Positions 24,151 through 36,555 of a stretch of DNA of 64,000 bases are shown piece by piece; the first letter of the stretch is position 1, and every line of letters starts with the position of its first letter. The DNA is from Tyto alba (lineage: Eukaryota > Chordata > Aves > Strigiformes > Tytonidae), in contig NW_024881295.1 in assembly GCF_018691265.1 (NCBI RefSeq), forward strand, positions 12,506,314-12,570,313, read 5' to 3'. The notes below the pieces were generated by a model. It did not search any database, was not told where the DNA came from, and worked only from the letters and a program-made list of their open reading frames with translations. Position numbers and translations under genes: made by a program.

Positions 24151-27100
24151 TTAAAGCCTATTAGTGCCATCAGGTCCTGATACTGTGTAAAATGCTACAT
24201 ATGCATCACCTATGGCATTGCTATGTTGACTACAGTATATTATAGATGGGGATCTGAGACCAAGAGCATAGGGCTTATATCCAAATAAGGGCTCTGGCAA
24301 CTAAAGAGGACTTAGGCATACTTTGGGCACCAATTGCAGGACTGGTGTTTTCACACTGTCTGCTGTAACTTTGAAGGTAGCAGGTCAAACATTTTCTATC
24401 AAGTAACTATTACCAACCTTCAAATCCCCCCACTTAACCATTGTACTTTTCTCTGAGCTATTTACCCTTCTTATCAACATTAAAAGGGACTCAAGAGATA
24501 TCCTCTCCTTAGCAGTCTCTATTTCCAGATCAAGCAGTACCTGTTTTCATGCTCCTGGTTCCTATGGATCCTGTGCTGTATGAACTAACTCTCCACGTGC
24601 AGTATAAGGAGCTAAGTAGCTTAACTCAAAGCTCTAGATTCTCCTATGGAGCTGGGCTGCTTTGCAGGTCTAGCCAGGGGTGATTCACCTGGACCATGTA
24701 CACACAGCCTCTGAGAAGCCAAAGCCCAACAACTCAAACACTCTACCTTATGAAATATAAATAATCAGTCTGCACGTGATATAATGACAGATCTATTGCT
24801 TCTGAAAGAAAGGCTTCTGCAAATACTGTCCTGAAAATACCATTGAAACACTAACAATTAATTTATCCATTACTGCATTAAGAAAAAAATGCACTTGAGA
24901 AAAAAATAATTTCTCCATCATGCTGTGTCTTTTGCACCCTTTGCCAACACTGAAATAATCTCATCCTTATGCTTACCTTAAAGGCACACAAACTTCACAG
25001 GTTTTACACAGTTATTCTGAAATTAAATTTAGCTGCTCAGGACTAGGATTTTAATGTGTAACCTGATCTAGCATCATTGATCTACTCTGTTTTTCTCAAC
25101 TGATTTAATCTCTAGACTAAGTGCCAGTGACATTTTTTTTTTTTTTCTTTTCCATGAGCTCAACAGTTATAGCTGTTCTCCAGGTTATTTTCCTGATGGG
25201 TATGTATTCCGACCCTGTTTCATATGGTATACAGCTTTATCTTGTGGGATAAATCTGCCTCAGTTTGCTCATGTGGGAAGTCCCACTTCGAAGTCACTGG
25301 AACTAATTGTGTGTGTAAAGTAAGCATGATACAATACACTTAATCCAAAGGTACTTAATGTTCAGTAAACTGTCCTACTTTTGGTAAAATTGTCCTACTT
25401 TTCAATAAGGCATTTTGCTTTCTTCCTCTATGATAAATTGGCCAAATATCCTACTTTTTGACATTACATCTTACTTTTCCTTCCTTGGGGGAAAATAAGA
25501 AGATAAAGCATACAGGGAATGTGCAGATCATTTTTCCAGGCTATTGTGCTTCTGTATTTCTCATTTTTTTTGTCCCTTCAACATTCATCTCAGCACTAGA
25601 AAATATAACATTAAGAGCAGACTTTCCTTCAGTCACGCCTTGCATTTAAATAAACTGATCAAAGCATTTTATAGAAATTTATTAAACTGAATTAAGCTCG
25701 GGACAGGTACAGATATATGTAAGCTTGAATTGTTATTGCAGCAAGAAAGGTTAAAAGATTTTCTTGTGGTCTTACTAGTCAGTCATAGAAACAAAAAGCA
25801 CAGATCAACATTACTACACTGTTCCCTTTACTGCCTCTATTTAATGATTTTTTTGTTTTAAGAGTTAGAATGACATGGTGGAATGTTTATTGTAATGTCC
25901 ATTGGGGTTTTGTACTCATATTTTAAGGAGAGACTTTTGTAGCTAATATAGTAAAAAAAAATTAATTAGTCCATAAATAGTAAAAAAATATTAGCTAATC
26001 ACAGTTAACCACATAGTTAAACCATCAAGAATGTTTTTCTATTCCAAAGTATGCACATATCATGGACTAATTATATAAATGACTCAAATTACTAGTAGTT
26101 GTGATGAAAACAAGGTGTTGACAAAGTCAGTCTAACCATATGATGAGAGCTGAACATTTCTGTAACTTCTTCCTGGTACTTCTTCTCTATTCCTTTAATT
26201 CTGGATTCCTAAAGTTTAGCTTTGTTTCCAAAACCAGCCTCCTTTTTAAACACACACTCAAAGCTGATTTTAAAATCTATTGAGCCTGGGTTTTTCTTTC
26301 AAAATGCCCAGAAGAAGCAGCCCCAAATGACCCTTTAACTGGTCAAGACAGGCCTTTCATCATTCCTTCTACTTATACACACGTACATTCCTCCTTCCCA
26401 CTCCCTCGCACCAGGAAATGGTCATCACTAGGGTTCTTCTTCCACTCATGCCTGAGACACATGCTGGTAGTCCTCTGTAGATAATGTCTCAACTATTGTA
26501 TCTGATGACACCTTCTGTGCAGAGGACAAAGCCTTTGTGTTGAATCTGCTAGAACGTGTGGTAAAATTAACAGAAAATTCTTGCCAATGTTTACAGCAAC
26601 CGTTTTTCCTGAAACTATCATTTATAAATGTGGCCCACTGAATTCAAAGGATTCGAATGAAACTAAGGGCCAGTTTGGTCTTCCTTGGTTGCAGTTTGAA
26701 AGAAAATCCCTCGTCTCATTTCTTATCTATATCTGGATCATGAATTTTCATCATTCCTCTTTCACTCTGAATTATAAGAGAGCTCTCTTTGATGACTATT
26801 ATGGAGAAAAGGAGAACATACGTGTGAGGACACATACACTGATGTAGGAAACTCTAATATGTGTGTCTAGAGTGTAGAATTGCGGACACTGAAGCTATGG
26901 GCTTAATCATCGCTTGCTGAAGCAATGACCTCTACTGCCAGAATTTAAACTAGTATCTCTTCACATGAAAAAAAGTTGCTACAAACAGGGGAAGAAAGGA
27001 CTCTAGGGTATTATAACACGATGCAGAGAAGCAAAATGAACAATGTTTGCTCAATTCTGATACTAACCTCTGCCAAAACCACACTGCTGCAACTATAATT

Positions 27101-28429
27101 GTTTCCAATGCATATAACAGATTTATGAAGACAAATTAAGATATTGAAATATTCAATAAACAAAGCAACAAAAACCCAATGAGAGCTTGGAAAAATCCAG
27201 CTGGGAGGATGACCCCTTCCTAATTTCTTGGCATATAAATTTACCAAGTGCCAACCTTATTTTTTGACTCGACTTAGTTACTTCCAATGCCTGAGAAAGG
27301 TGCCAGCTTGATATCTGTTGTTTTAAAGATAGCCAGGGACAGAGTTTCCCCATCCTAGATCAGTAGTGTATTACAATTGTGGGCAAGAAATATCTGTTTA
27401 AGAGATAAGTGTCTGAAGTCTTTTGAATGCTGTTCTTGCAGGGTCTTATTATGAACAGGAACTTCAGGTTTTTGTCAGATTATTTGCTCACTGGCTTCTT
27501 TGTAGGCAATGCTGATTATTACAGAATCGTTGATATCTGGGCATGTTTAGAACAAAACAGGCTAGAAAACCTATTTCACAAAGATCTAGAGACATCATGA
27601 GAAAATGAAAAGTCCAGTTACCAAAGAATTGGGCTAGATGTGAACTGCTGACCTATATCACAATCTTCAATGGCTTTGTATCATACTTCCAATTCCCTTA
27701 GACAGCCAACTTTCTGACATGATTTCTAAACAACCTGACTGAAGTATTTGTTGCTTCAGAGACTTACATTGGGATGCTTCATTAAAAGTATATCAAGCAA
27801 GCTATGAATTCTCATCCATGAACTGCATCCTTTATCTTCATCACTACCAAATTTTCCACACTTACGGGAAGAATAGAGTTGCCTTTTGCCCTTTGTTTTG
27901 ATCTCTAAGGCCATGGTAAAATTACATTCAGGAACATTCTTCCTAGCAGAATCTTTCCCTCAGCTGTCTTAAATTGTATCCACACAGTTGCTGAGAGTTC
28001 ATCAACCATTTCCGTGTGGCAGCTAGCCGAAGTGTTCATACCAACTCACTGAAATCTGCATTTCTCAGCAGGGCTTTATGTAGAAATTCAGCCTGAAATT
28101 CAGCCCAAATTTCAGAAGAGGGTTGCACACACAGATGATGATCAATTATTCACTTATGAGTAATCAACGTATTTCTCTAGCAAAGACTAATATATATTAT
28201 AATAATAGACAATTACTATTAATTAGTCTTTAGCCCTCACTGTATTATTGGTGAATCTCATTAAAGACAAAGTGTGTGACCAGATACAAATTAACATACT
28301 ACTGCCCTCTACTGCACATATTCACAGGAAAGGACTACTGCAGTCAGCAGCAGGGAAGCTCAAGGCTAGGTTTTTCATTCATGTCTACAGACAGGACTTT
28401 GTTCACCAATCTGAATCCACCTAATTCAA
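24151..28429. other. Unique sequence, no gene recognised
   Basis: About 4.3 kb, AT-rich apart from the first few hundred bases, which could contain further eroded CR1 that I cannot align by eye. It includes a T14 run near 25,133, a short irregular repeat at 25371-25459 and a tandem 12-mer at 28083-28106 (GAAATTCAGCCT/GAAATTCAGCCC). An AT-rich imperfect palindrome lies around 28,185-28,230 (GACTAAT...ATTAGTC). No coding or RNA gene was identified. Confidence 0.55.
25371..25459 (+). repeat. Irregular repeats of TGTCCTACTTTT
   Basis: The 12-mer TGTCCTACTTTT occurs at 25371 and again 20 bp later at 25391. A weaker ATCCTACTTTTTG copy lies near 25,447 and a CTTACTTTTCC copy follows just after the interval. 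This is a degenerate local duplication without evident function. Confidence 0.6.
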
Positions 28430-29060
28430 CCCAAGCCATCTCCATTATCAGTTCAGCCTTATGTTTCACAGGCCCACCTCAGCAAGAAATAATTGTGCCT
28501 GCAAAATGAGTGATGGGAGCCATCCACATCAAACACCCTCAGGGACCAGATCTGTGGCAGGCAGCCATTGAACTGCCTTTCACCCTAAAGGGATTCTTCT
28601 CCAAAGAAACCCCAGCATTTAAGGGTGTTTGTCATAAACAGACACCTCCCAGCTCTTCCAATGACCTATCAGAGGAGAAGCTTCACAAACCCCTTCACAA
28701 CACTGTGTACATCCCACAGAAACAATGTGGCTTCCCTACATTGACTGGGAATCCCCAATGGTTGTTGCTCTGAAGCTTCGGGGTGGTACAGTGGGTGGTG
28801 TGGGTGCTCCAAGGTTGCTGGGTGCATTAATAGACCCTATTGCACACTAGTACATTGGGGCTTCCCAGTGGATCCACCAGCCTTCGATACTCCATACCTG
28901 TATTCTCTGGGATTCTCTCCTGAATCCTATCATGTCAGAAGACACCCCACAGCCTTAGCCAGAAACTCCAAAATGGTTGCACACCTCACCTCTTGTGCTG
29001 TCTGCATACCTGGCAGGGTCACCACAGTATCATCACCAGAAAAGCATCTATAGCAACACT
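28430..29060. other. GC-richer block, unclassified
   Basis: This stretch is noticeably richer in C and G than its surroundings and lacks long A/T runs. Three plus-strand open frames of 61-87 codons lie end to end or nearly so (28276-28509, 28510-28773, 28868-29053) but in unconnected form and without recognisable protein motifs. There is an imperfect hairpin near 28,621-28,648 (GGTGTTTGT/ACAGACACC) and a GT-rich patch at about 28,780-28,815. An old mobile-element or processed-pseudogene remnant would fit, but I cannot identify the source. Confidence 0.25.
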
Positions 29061-29250
29061 GTCTCCCTGACACAGTAGGCCTAACTGCTGTTACACCTTC
29101 TTACATCTAGCAGAATCCCTGCCATACATTTATCTTGACAGCCACTATCAAAAAAGTGCTACACATGGAGCAAGACACTGTAAATGAGCCATTCTGATTC
29201 ACAAAAGTGACAGTACAGTCTTGCCAAATGCTTTCAATCCCACTAGGCGC

Positions 29251-29273
29251 TTTTTTTTTTTTTTTTTTTTTTT
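29251..29273. repeat. T23 homopolymer
   Basis: An uninterrupted run of 23 T residues immediately after GGCGC, followed by CTGTTTTGTC. On the minus strand it is an A23 run. Confidence 0.95.
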
Positions 29274-31239
29274 CTGTTTTGTCAGTAATCTGAGAAATGA
29301 GGTGAGTCATTCAGGCAGCTTGCAAAAATTGACCAGCACCTTGCAGTTCTGGCACCGTGTATGAAAGAATTTATCTAGGAATGGATAACTGAAAGGAGCC
29401 AGAATAAACGTAGGTGGAAGTAGCTGCTTTTACAAACAGACTCCCTTCCCTAGTCTCACAGAAGACATGCATGTTCAGACTGCCAAACAGAAATCCAGCT
29501 GCAATGTCTGCTCTCTTCCCACAGATGCAGGGGTGCCCCAAAGGTTCCTCATCTAAAGCCCAGAAGTGAGCAGTATAGATAACAACCACAAAACTAGCAG
29601 TTTCGTGGCAGCTGGTGTTTTTCCTTACACCTTCCAAACTTGGCTTCTTGCTCAGCAGTTAAGATCCTGCTTCTCTACCAGGAGCATTTTGATGGCTGAA
29701 CAGGAACTCTGTAGCTGATCACTGACATCCCACTTACTCATGTCATACCTAATGTCAGCTTCATTTTGGGTTTGCCTACATTCTAATTCAGACTCTCTTG
29801 CAGTCCTTAACAGACCTATGACATATGTGGCAACATTAGGATTGTTCTTCGTTTTTTTTCCCCTTAGTTTTATCTTTGCTGCTGGCATCCTGTACTCCTG
29901 ACAACTTCAGTTGTTTCTTCTTTGCTTGCTAGCAGAGGCTCCTGCAGAGCGTATATACAGTTAAGCTACAGAGATGTACTGAGTTATCATTGTATATTAC
30001 AAATCTGAAGGACCTCCTGAGGGTGTCAAAGATTAATTGTTACTGCAGAATTTACCAGAAAGTACTGTTATAGACGTACACATCTCTTGATATTCAAACA
30101 CTTTTAAACCAGAAGAAATACTTCAGGAGCCCATTATCAAAAAGCAAAGGAATGTACAGTGCTGAATCTCTCCAGGCACACAAGGTTCTTGGAGCAGAGT
30201 TGCTTCCAGAGAGTAGACTACCATTTTCATTGAAATTTGGAAAAAAGGGGAGGGGGGGGGAAACACAGACTATCTGCACATTGTCTGACTTTCTCCAACC
30301 ACCTGTCAGTAGCCAAGTCAACATAGTATATACTCAGACTTCTTAAAATTTTCTTCTCCTTCAGCAGGAAAACAGCTTTTAAAACCTATCACTATTTTTA
30401 AGAGGAGACTTCAGATTTATAAAACACTCTGAAATCCTCAGATGAAAAAACAAAGCACCTTATAAAAGTCTCAGTGACTCTTGCAGCCTTGTATCATTCA
30501 CTTAGCAGGGTTGTGTCTTTTGTGAGCGCAAAGTGACGAAAGCTTATTGTAAGCTTCATTTTTCCAGAAGGCCTGGAGCCAGATGCCACAGCCCACAAAG
30601 TGGTCAGGCTTGGCAGGGGAAATATTCTGGTGCAGCACATCTCTTGGACAGCCCCTATCTAGAAGCATTCCAAGGGAGGCCTGGCAGTAGTTTCAAACTA
30701 TTCCCCCAGTGAGACCTTTAGAAAAAATGCAGTGGTACATCTGCTTAGGATTTCCCAGTTAGTGAAGTGGGAACCAGTTTGCATCCTTTGTGCAAGCTCT
30801 CTCTGAACCCAAACTGTCTAAGGTGAACAAGTCCTCTATTTTATTTTTCATTCCCCTATCAATTGGTAATATTAAGTGTTGACTTGCATGTCACACATTT
30901 GTCAGCTAGATCTTCAGGGAGAGACCCTGCTATTTTTATTACATTTCTATTCAGTAGACAATACTATGCTCTTGCTTCAGTGAGGCTACTTGTGGATGAA
31001 AGACAAAGTCTGTAACTGCATTTAAGCATCTAACTGCCCATCAAGACCTGGTTCCTGGAAATACTGCCATGTAAAAGCATCAGGGTACTAATCAAGGATT
31101 ACTTTCTGCCATAGCTACTCATGTTTTACTCCTGCATCTCTAATTTTCTCATACACTAAGTTTCTATTTGATATGGACCAGGCTTGTAGACCATGTGCAA
31201 TCACAGTAAGCCATGTACGCTAGATCTATTATTAGATAT

Positions 31240-31345
31240 CTCTACAGATCCAGCTAATTAGTGATGCAAACAATAAATAGACTTCAATTAAAGGGTTGGC
31301 ATCTGCAAATGTTATCAATCATGCAGTGATTGATGATTGTAATGA
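31240..31345. promoter_or_regulatory. Cluster of homeodomain/PBX-like motifs (tentative)
   Basis: Within about 100 bp are CTAATTAG (homeodomain core TAATTA), CAATTAAAG, and a perfect inverted repeat ATCAATCA-TGCAG-TGATTGAT (arms 31314-31321 and 31327-31334). The arm TGATTGAT matches the known PBX/HOX composite core. It is followed by further GATTG words. Such motifs are common in AT-rich DNA, so a developmental enhancer is only a suggestion. Confidence 0.2.
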
Positions 31346-34300
31346 TTGTTAGCACAGTCTTTTCTCTACATTGAAATGACTGTAGTATGTCTCCACAGAT
31401 ATCATACTTCCAATAATAATCACTTTATAGAGGCTCTTAGATATTTTTTTCCTGCATAAGATTCATTAAAAGCTGTGCTCATTTCTTGAAAATATTTTAT
31501 CTCACTGACAAAAATAAAGTAAAATGTAATAAAAATAAACCAAGAATACATTCGTGCAACACTGTGTAACTGTGTAAACTATACTTCTTTTGAAAGTGTA
31601 TAAAGAAAGAGCAAAGAGAGAAAAGAGATCATGATTCAGTTTGGCATATAAAGAGTACACGTTTATAACTTTGAAAGGAGTTGCATAAGTTAAACGAGAC
31701 TCAAGATAACAACACAGTAAAAATGCACCCAAAATAGCCACTAATCCATCATTCTGAACATGTGTTTAAGTAGACAAGGTAGATAATGTGATACTTCTTA
31801 TTGGAACAAGAGTATTTTAGAACGTTCAGGCTTGAGGCCCCAGAAGTTCCTCTTCTGGATGTATTATATAAACGTTAGGTGAATTATTCTTAGTTCAGTC
31901 AAAGATACCATGTTATCCCTACTGTCTTAAATTGATAGTTCTTGCTCTTGGACCAATACAAGCACAGATATCCTTTGCATACTAACAGGTATTCAAATTT
32001 TCCATTATTTTGACTAAACCTCACAGTATTTAAAATACCTCTTTAAAAATCAGTGGTGAACTATACCTAGAAGGCAATTTTATACAAAGGCTGACTCTGA
32101 GTAGGTCAGTTCTACAGCTAGAAAAACACTCCACTAAAATCCAAGATAAATTAAGGTCTGATTTTTCTTTATCAGAACTACAGAATACAAATCAACCCGT
32201 TTTCTAAAACTTTATCCCTCATTTTTCTGTTTTAAATTAAACTCCATCTTTATTAACCAATAAATCCAGAAGAAGTCTAGGATGAGTGCATGGAAGAAGT
32301 GCAACAAAAGTTTTGGCTTGTCATGAATGTGTCTTTTGCCAAACTACAATTTTGGTTTTGATATATAAAGCCATGGAATTTGAAGACTGTTGATCTACTA
32401 AGACTACTAGGTAGACTATTATCTCTTACTGTCTTCTTGGTGAGCAGGTCTAGACCTCAGAATACAGGGGATTTAATACTCCTCTGAAGCTTCACTGTGG
32501 ATTTCACCACTTCTCCAGGCCCAGGAGTCTGGGCTCAAAGAAGTATTTGAATTCCCATGCACTGAAAACTTAATTGACTAACTAATGGGGTTAGCTCACA
32601 GGTTTTATTCTATAGGATCAAAAATGGCCTTAAAAGTTCAGTCCAGCTAATTACAAATCTGCTCAGGTTACCAGGGGATGAAGTGGGCCGTAAGAACCTA
32701 GCAAGCACTTTGATTTCAACAGTAATCAGGCTGGATAATCCATGAACCAAATCATCAGTAAGAATTATAGGACTGAACTTTATGGCCTTTGCTGGAAGAT
32801 GGCTTTGAGGGAAGAAGCTTTAGTGCTGCAAGTTATGTGCTTATTTTAGCTCAGCTTTGCTCATGATAAGTTGACTTGTACTACATAGTTCTATCTCTTT
32901 GTATAAACAACTAACAACTGTATAGGTTTACTTTAAATATTTCTATAAAATCATGCTATGAGACCTCATTCAATTCTTAAAAAAGACAAAAATACTTCAG
33001 CTCCAGCTCTGTTAAGGTGCCTGCTCTTGTAAAGAGTTGCCTAAAGTCTAGCCATGTGGCAACAAGGGATTTTTCATTCCAAGTGTGCTCTTATGAGAAA
33101 TGTACAGTATGGTGTTGAAAAGTTTGACAGTATAAACATGTCAGGACTCTCTTCTCACCACTCAAACCATGGAGTAATTTAGCTATGTAAAAAGGCTAGA
33201 CACATTATGATAATGGGGTCCTAAGAGGAACATGGCCAAACCACACTAGATTTTGATTCAGCTTTGAATCAAGAACTTCCTCGGTATGCTTCAGCAAAAC
33301 CTGAACAGAAGAACAAAAAAGAAAAGTTCTTCCATAAAACTATAGTCCAGAGATGCTTGGAACAATGTTTAGATGCCATCTAAGAAGAAAGTAATTTATT
33401 CTATACTTTCTTTAAATTGACCTTATAAATCTGGTTTTCAGTCAGACAGACAAAGGGAATCCAAGAGGAACTTTTATGTGTACACATATTCATTCAATGT
33501 TTGCCCTTTGTTGGGTACATGGGGCATGTTTAGTGGCCTTGGATGGATTTTGATGAAGGACTGGCAGTGAAATCAAATGCAATAACTACTATAACCATGA
33601 CAAAGAGGAGGAGGATGGTGTTTCCCCAAACTGTGAATAGCAGTAATTCTTTAGTGTCATGAAAAATAAGATGTTTTTATAGAATCTTTGTACTCTGAAA
33701 ATCAGAACAATGGCCACAATGAAGCCAATAGGGACAACATGTGAATGGAAACTTTTAACTGTAACCTTTATTCATTTCAAAATATTCTGACAACAATTAT
33801 GTTCTGTAAGGAGTGGGAAAATTTTATCATTGTCTTGTTTTAGCTCCAGGGGGTGGATTAGAGCCTTAACCTTTGGGCTGGGAGAACATCAGGCCTCCTT
33901 CCTGGAACTGGGAGTCCATCTCTTGGCAAAGTCAACTCAAATTCTCATTCTTAAAGAGTAAATGGGAGAGGTAACATGCCTGTAGGCACAAGGAAACCAG
34001 TTAACATTACTGTGTGAGGATCACTGCAACTGTGGCTAAAGAGGGTTGGGAATTAAGTTTATTTGGTTTTCCTATGTTTTATTTCCTTTTTTATGTCCTT
34101 TTGACTTGTAACACTCTAGGGTAAAAAAGAACAAATTCTACCCTGGGCCATTAGCTAGGTTGGACCTGTTGAAGCCACTACATCAGGCTTCTGCCATACA
34201 GGGTTGTAGGGTAATCCTATCAGTTGTCATTTATATGGACCAACACACTGAGGGCATTGGGACACACTGCCATTAAAATTAATGCATATTTGCTAAAAAA

Positions 34301-35009
34301 AGGTGAACACCACCATTCATTCAAGAGGTTGACTGCAGTGCTTTCTCATGAGAGGAGTGCCTCTGGAAGAAACAGACCTCTCCCATGCTCCTAAGGTGAG
34401 GAAGCTCCACTGCTGTGTCCCAAACCTGGCTAGACCTGCCACCCTCTTTTTTTGTAACTGAGGTCTCCTCAGCTATCTGGACAGTCATTACTAATCAAGT
34501 TTTTCACCACAGCCCCATTATTAGCCATCAGTAGGAAAGCTGCAAGCATCCGTGAACTAGAGGAATAGGAGTACTGCCAGTGCCTTTTACTCATATAACT
34601 GAGAGCATAAATCACAGTTTCAGGTTGCACATTGAAGCATGATATGGCCACCGTCTTTTCTAGAGCTAGGCAAGTAACAATATCTCTACTCAGTTTAGGG
34701 GATTAAAAAGGAGAGAACAAGCAGACTCACAGTTTTTCCTTCCTCTCGGGGTCTAATGAAATGATCAAATATGATGAGTCATTCAGTAAGAACTTCATAC
34801 TAAAGTTCTTTTCACTTCAGTGAAGTTTCCACTTATATGGAAAAGTCTTCATTCCTTTGGACCATTGTTTTACTGGAGCTAAAAGTACTTTAAAAATGGC
34901 TTAAAGAACATAGGAAATTTATGGACAGGATGTAGCTTTTGGCCTGCTTTTATTTCTTTTCTTTTTCCAATTGTAAGTCCACTGTCCTGCTTTTATCATT
35001 CGGTATCTT

Positions 35010-35029
35010 AAAAAAAAAAAAAAAAAAAA
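35010..35029. repeat. A20 homopolymer
   Basis: An uninterrupted run of 20 A residues, followed by GAAACAAAATG. Confidence 0.95.
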
Positions 35030-35849
35030 GAAACAAAATGGGTGATTTTTAAACTTAATTCTACTCTATTCTTTGCTTCCTGCAGTTTCACTGACATTTG
35101 TGTGTTTACTGTCCTTAAGGGAAGTAGCTCTTTCTCTCAAGCCCCAGCTTCTTAGCTTCTCAGTCTTTATCGCTTTCACATTCATCACTAGTGTTGAGAA
35201 AAGACACCAACACACTCAAAAGAGAAAACTGCCTCTCCCTCCCTTTCATTAATCCTTTGGGCTTCAGCTGGACTTCCTTCCTCAGCTGCTACTGCCACTG
35301 AGTTGAAGTGCACAAATAAAAAGGCACAGGAATGAGAATTTCAGAACATTAAAAAAACAAAACAACAAAACACTTTTAAACTTCCTTCGAATTTCACAAC
35401 CCTTTCTTAGAAACTGACTTCAAATACAGTATTAATTTTATCGCACAGCTCTGTGCTTCCCTATAATGATCAAGCTGTACTGAGTTTGGACTTTTACTGC
35501 CAAGAGCCTATTGTTTTGCAATCCAATATTTTGGTAGTTTGTACTGACCTTGTACATCATGATCAGTAGAAACACCAGTTCATTTCACTTTTGCATTTAT
35601 GTCAAGTCACAAACTCTTATCAGATATATAATGCTTACTGACACAGAGCCTTTTATTACAAGCTGTCCGAGTGAACCAGCTTTCAAAGGTTGCTTCAGTG
35701 CTCCTCAAAGTCACGATCACATTAAAGCAGAGGATTATAAAGCAGGTAACTGAAGTGCCCTGTCATTTAAAAAATATTCTTTCCAAATACATCTCTGCAA
35801 GTTTAATAAATACAGTTCTACTAATTTCAAGCTGCAGCTTCTTTGAGAA

Positions 35850-36070
35850 GACATAATCAGGAAATATGCGATGCCTACTATTAATGCCCTATGATGATTA
35901 AGTCTAATCTATTAACTAATTGCATTTACAATATTGCAGAGTTAACACCCTTCAACAAAAAATGCCATGAACAAATGACATTGAACACTCAATGCTCAAA
36001 TGTAAATTAGTGGACTGCAGTCAACACAACTGCCTCATGGGAAAAGGAGGCAGGATTTGCATAGCAAGTT
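35850..36070. promoter_or_regulatory. Candidate conserved non-coding element (tentative)
   Basis: The segment combines a TAATTGCATTTAC stretch, GATGATTAAG, and a reverse octamer ATTTGCATA (starting at 36,055), with little low-complexity sequence. Its texture resembles vertebrate conserved non-coding elements rich in POU/homeodomain sites. There is no direct evidence of function, and only a cross-species alignment could support it. Confidence 0.15.
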
Positions 36071-36538
36071 TCTTAGGTACAAATATGGGGTGCCTCATCT
36101 GCCCTCTCCAACCTGGAGCACAAAAGGTATCTCAATAAAACTTCATGTTGTGGTGATCCCACACACCATGGAGAACTGCTAGTTTAACTCATAGGTCTAC
36201 TGAGTTAACTAATTTATGATATCTCTAGATCCAGTGTCTGAAAGTGCCCTCCAGGATTTCTACATGCCATCATCTGGGAGTGCCCAAGATGCTGACCCAT
36301 CATCCTTCGTTCAGCCTTGTGACTCCCATCTCCTTTATTTGCATTTCTGATAACATGAATCTTTAGATGGACTTCAATCTTTTGACTTCTCTCTTAAGCA
36401 AGAGTACAGGATCCAATTCTTCCACTAGTTACATCCAGACAATCCTGTTGATATCAGAAAGGCTTACTCTAGAGTTTATGAGAAGAGACTGCTAAATTTG
36501 ACTCTTAATCTAATCGGCATTGTAGAATAGTTCAAATT

Positions 36539-36555
36539 AAAAAAAAAAAAAAAAA
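36539..36555. repeat. A17 homopolymer
   Basis: An uninterrupted run of 17 A residues, then GAAAAGCAC. Confidence 0.95.
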
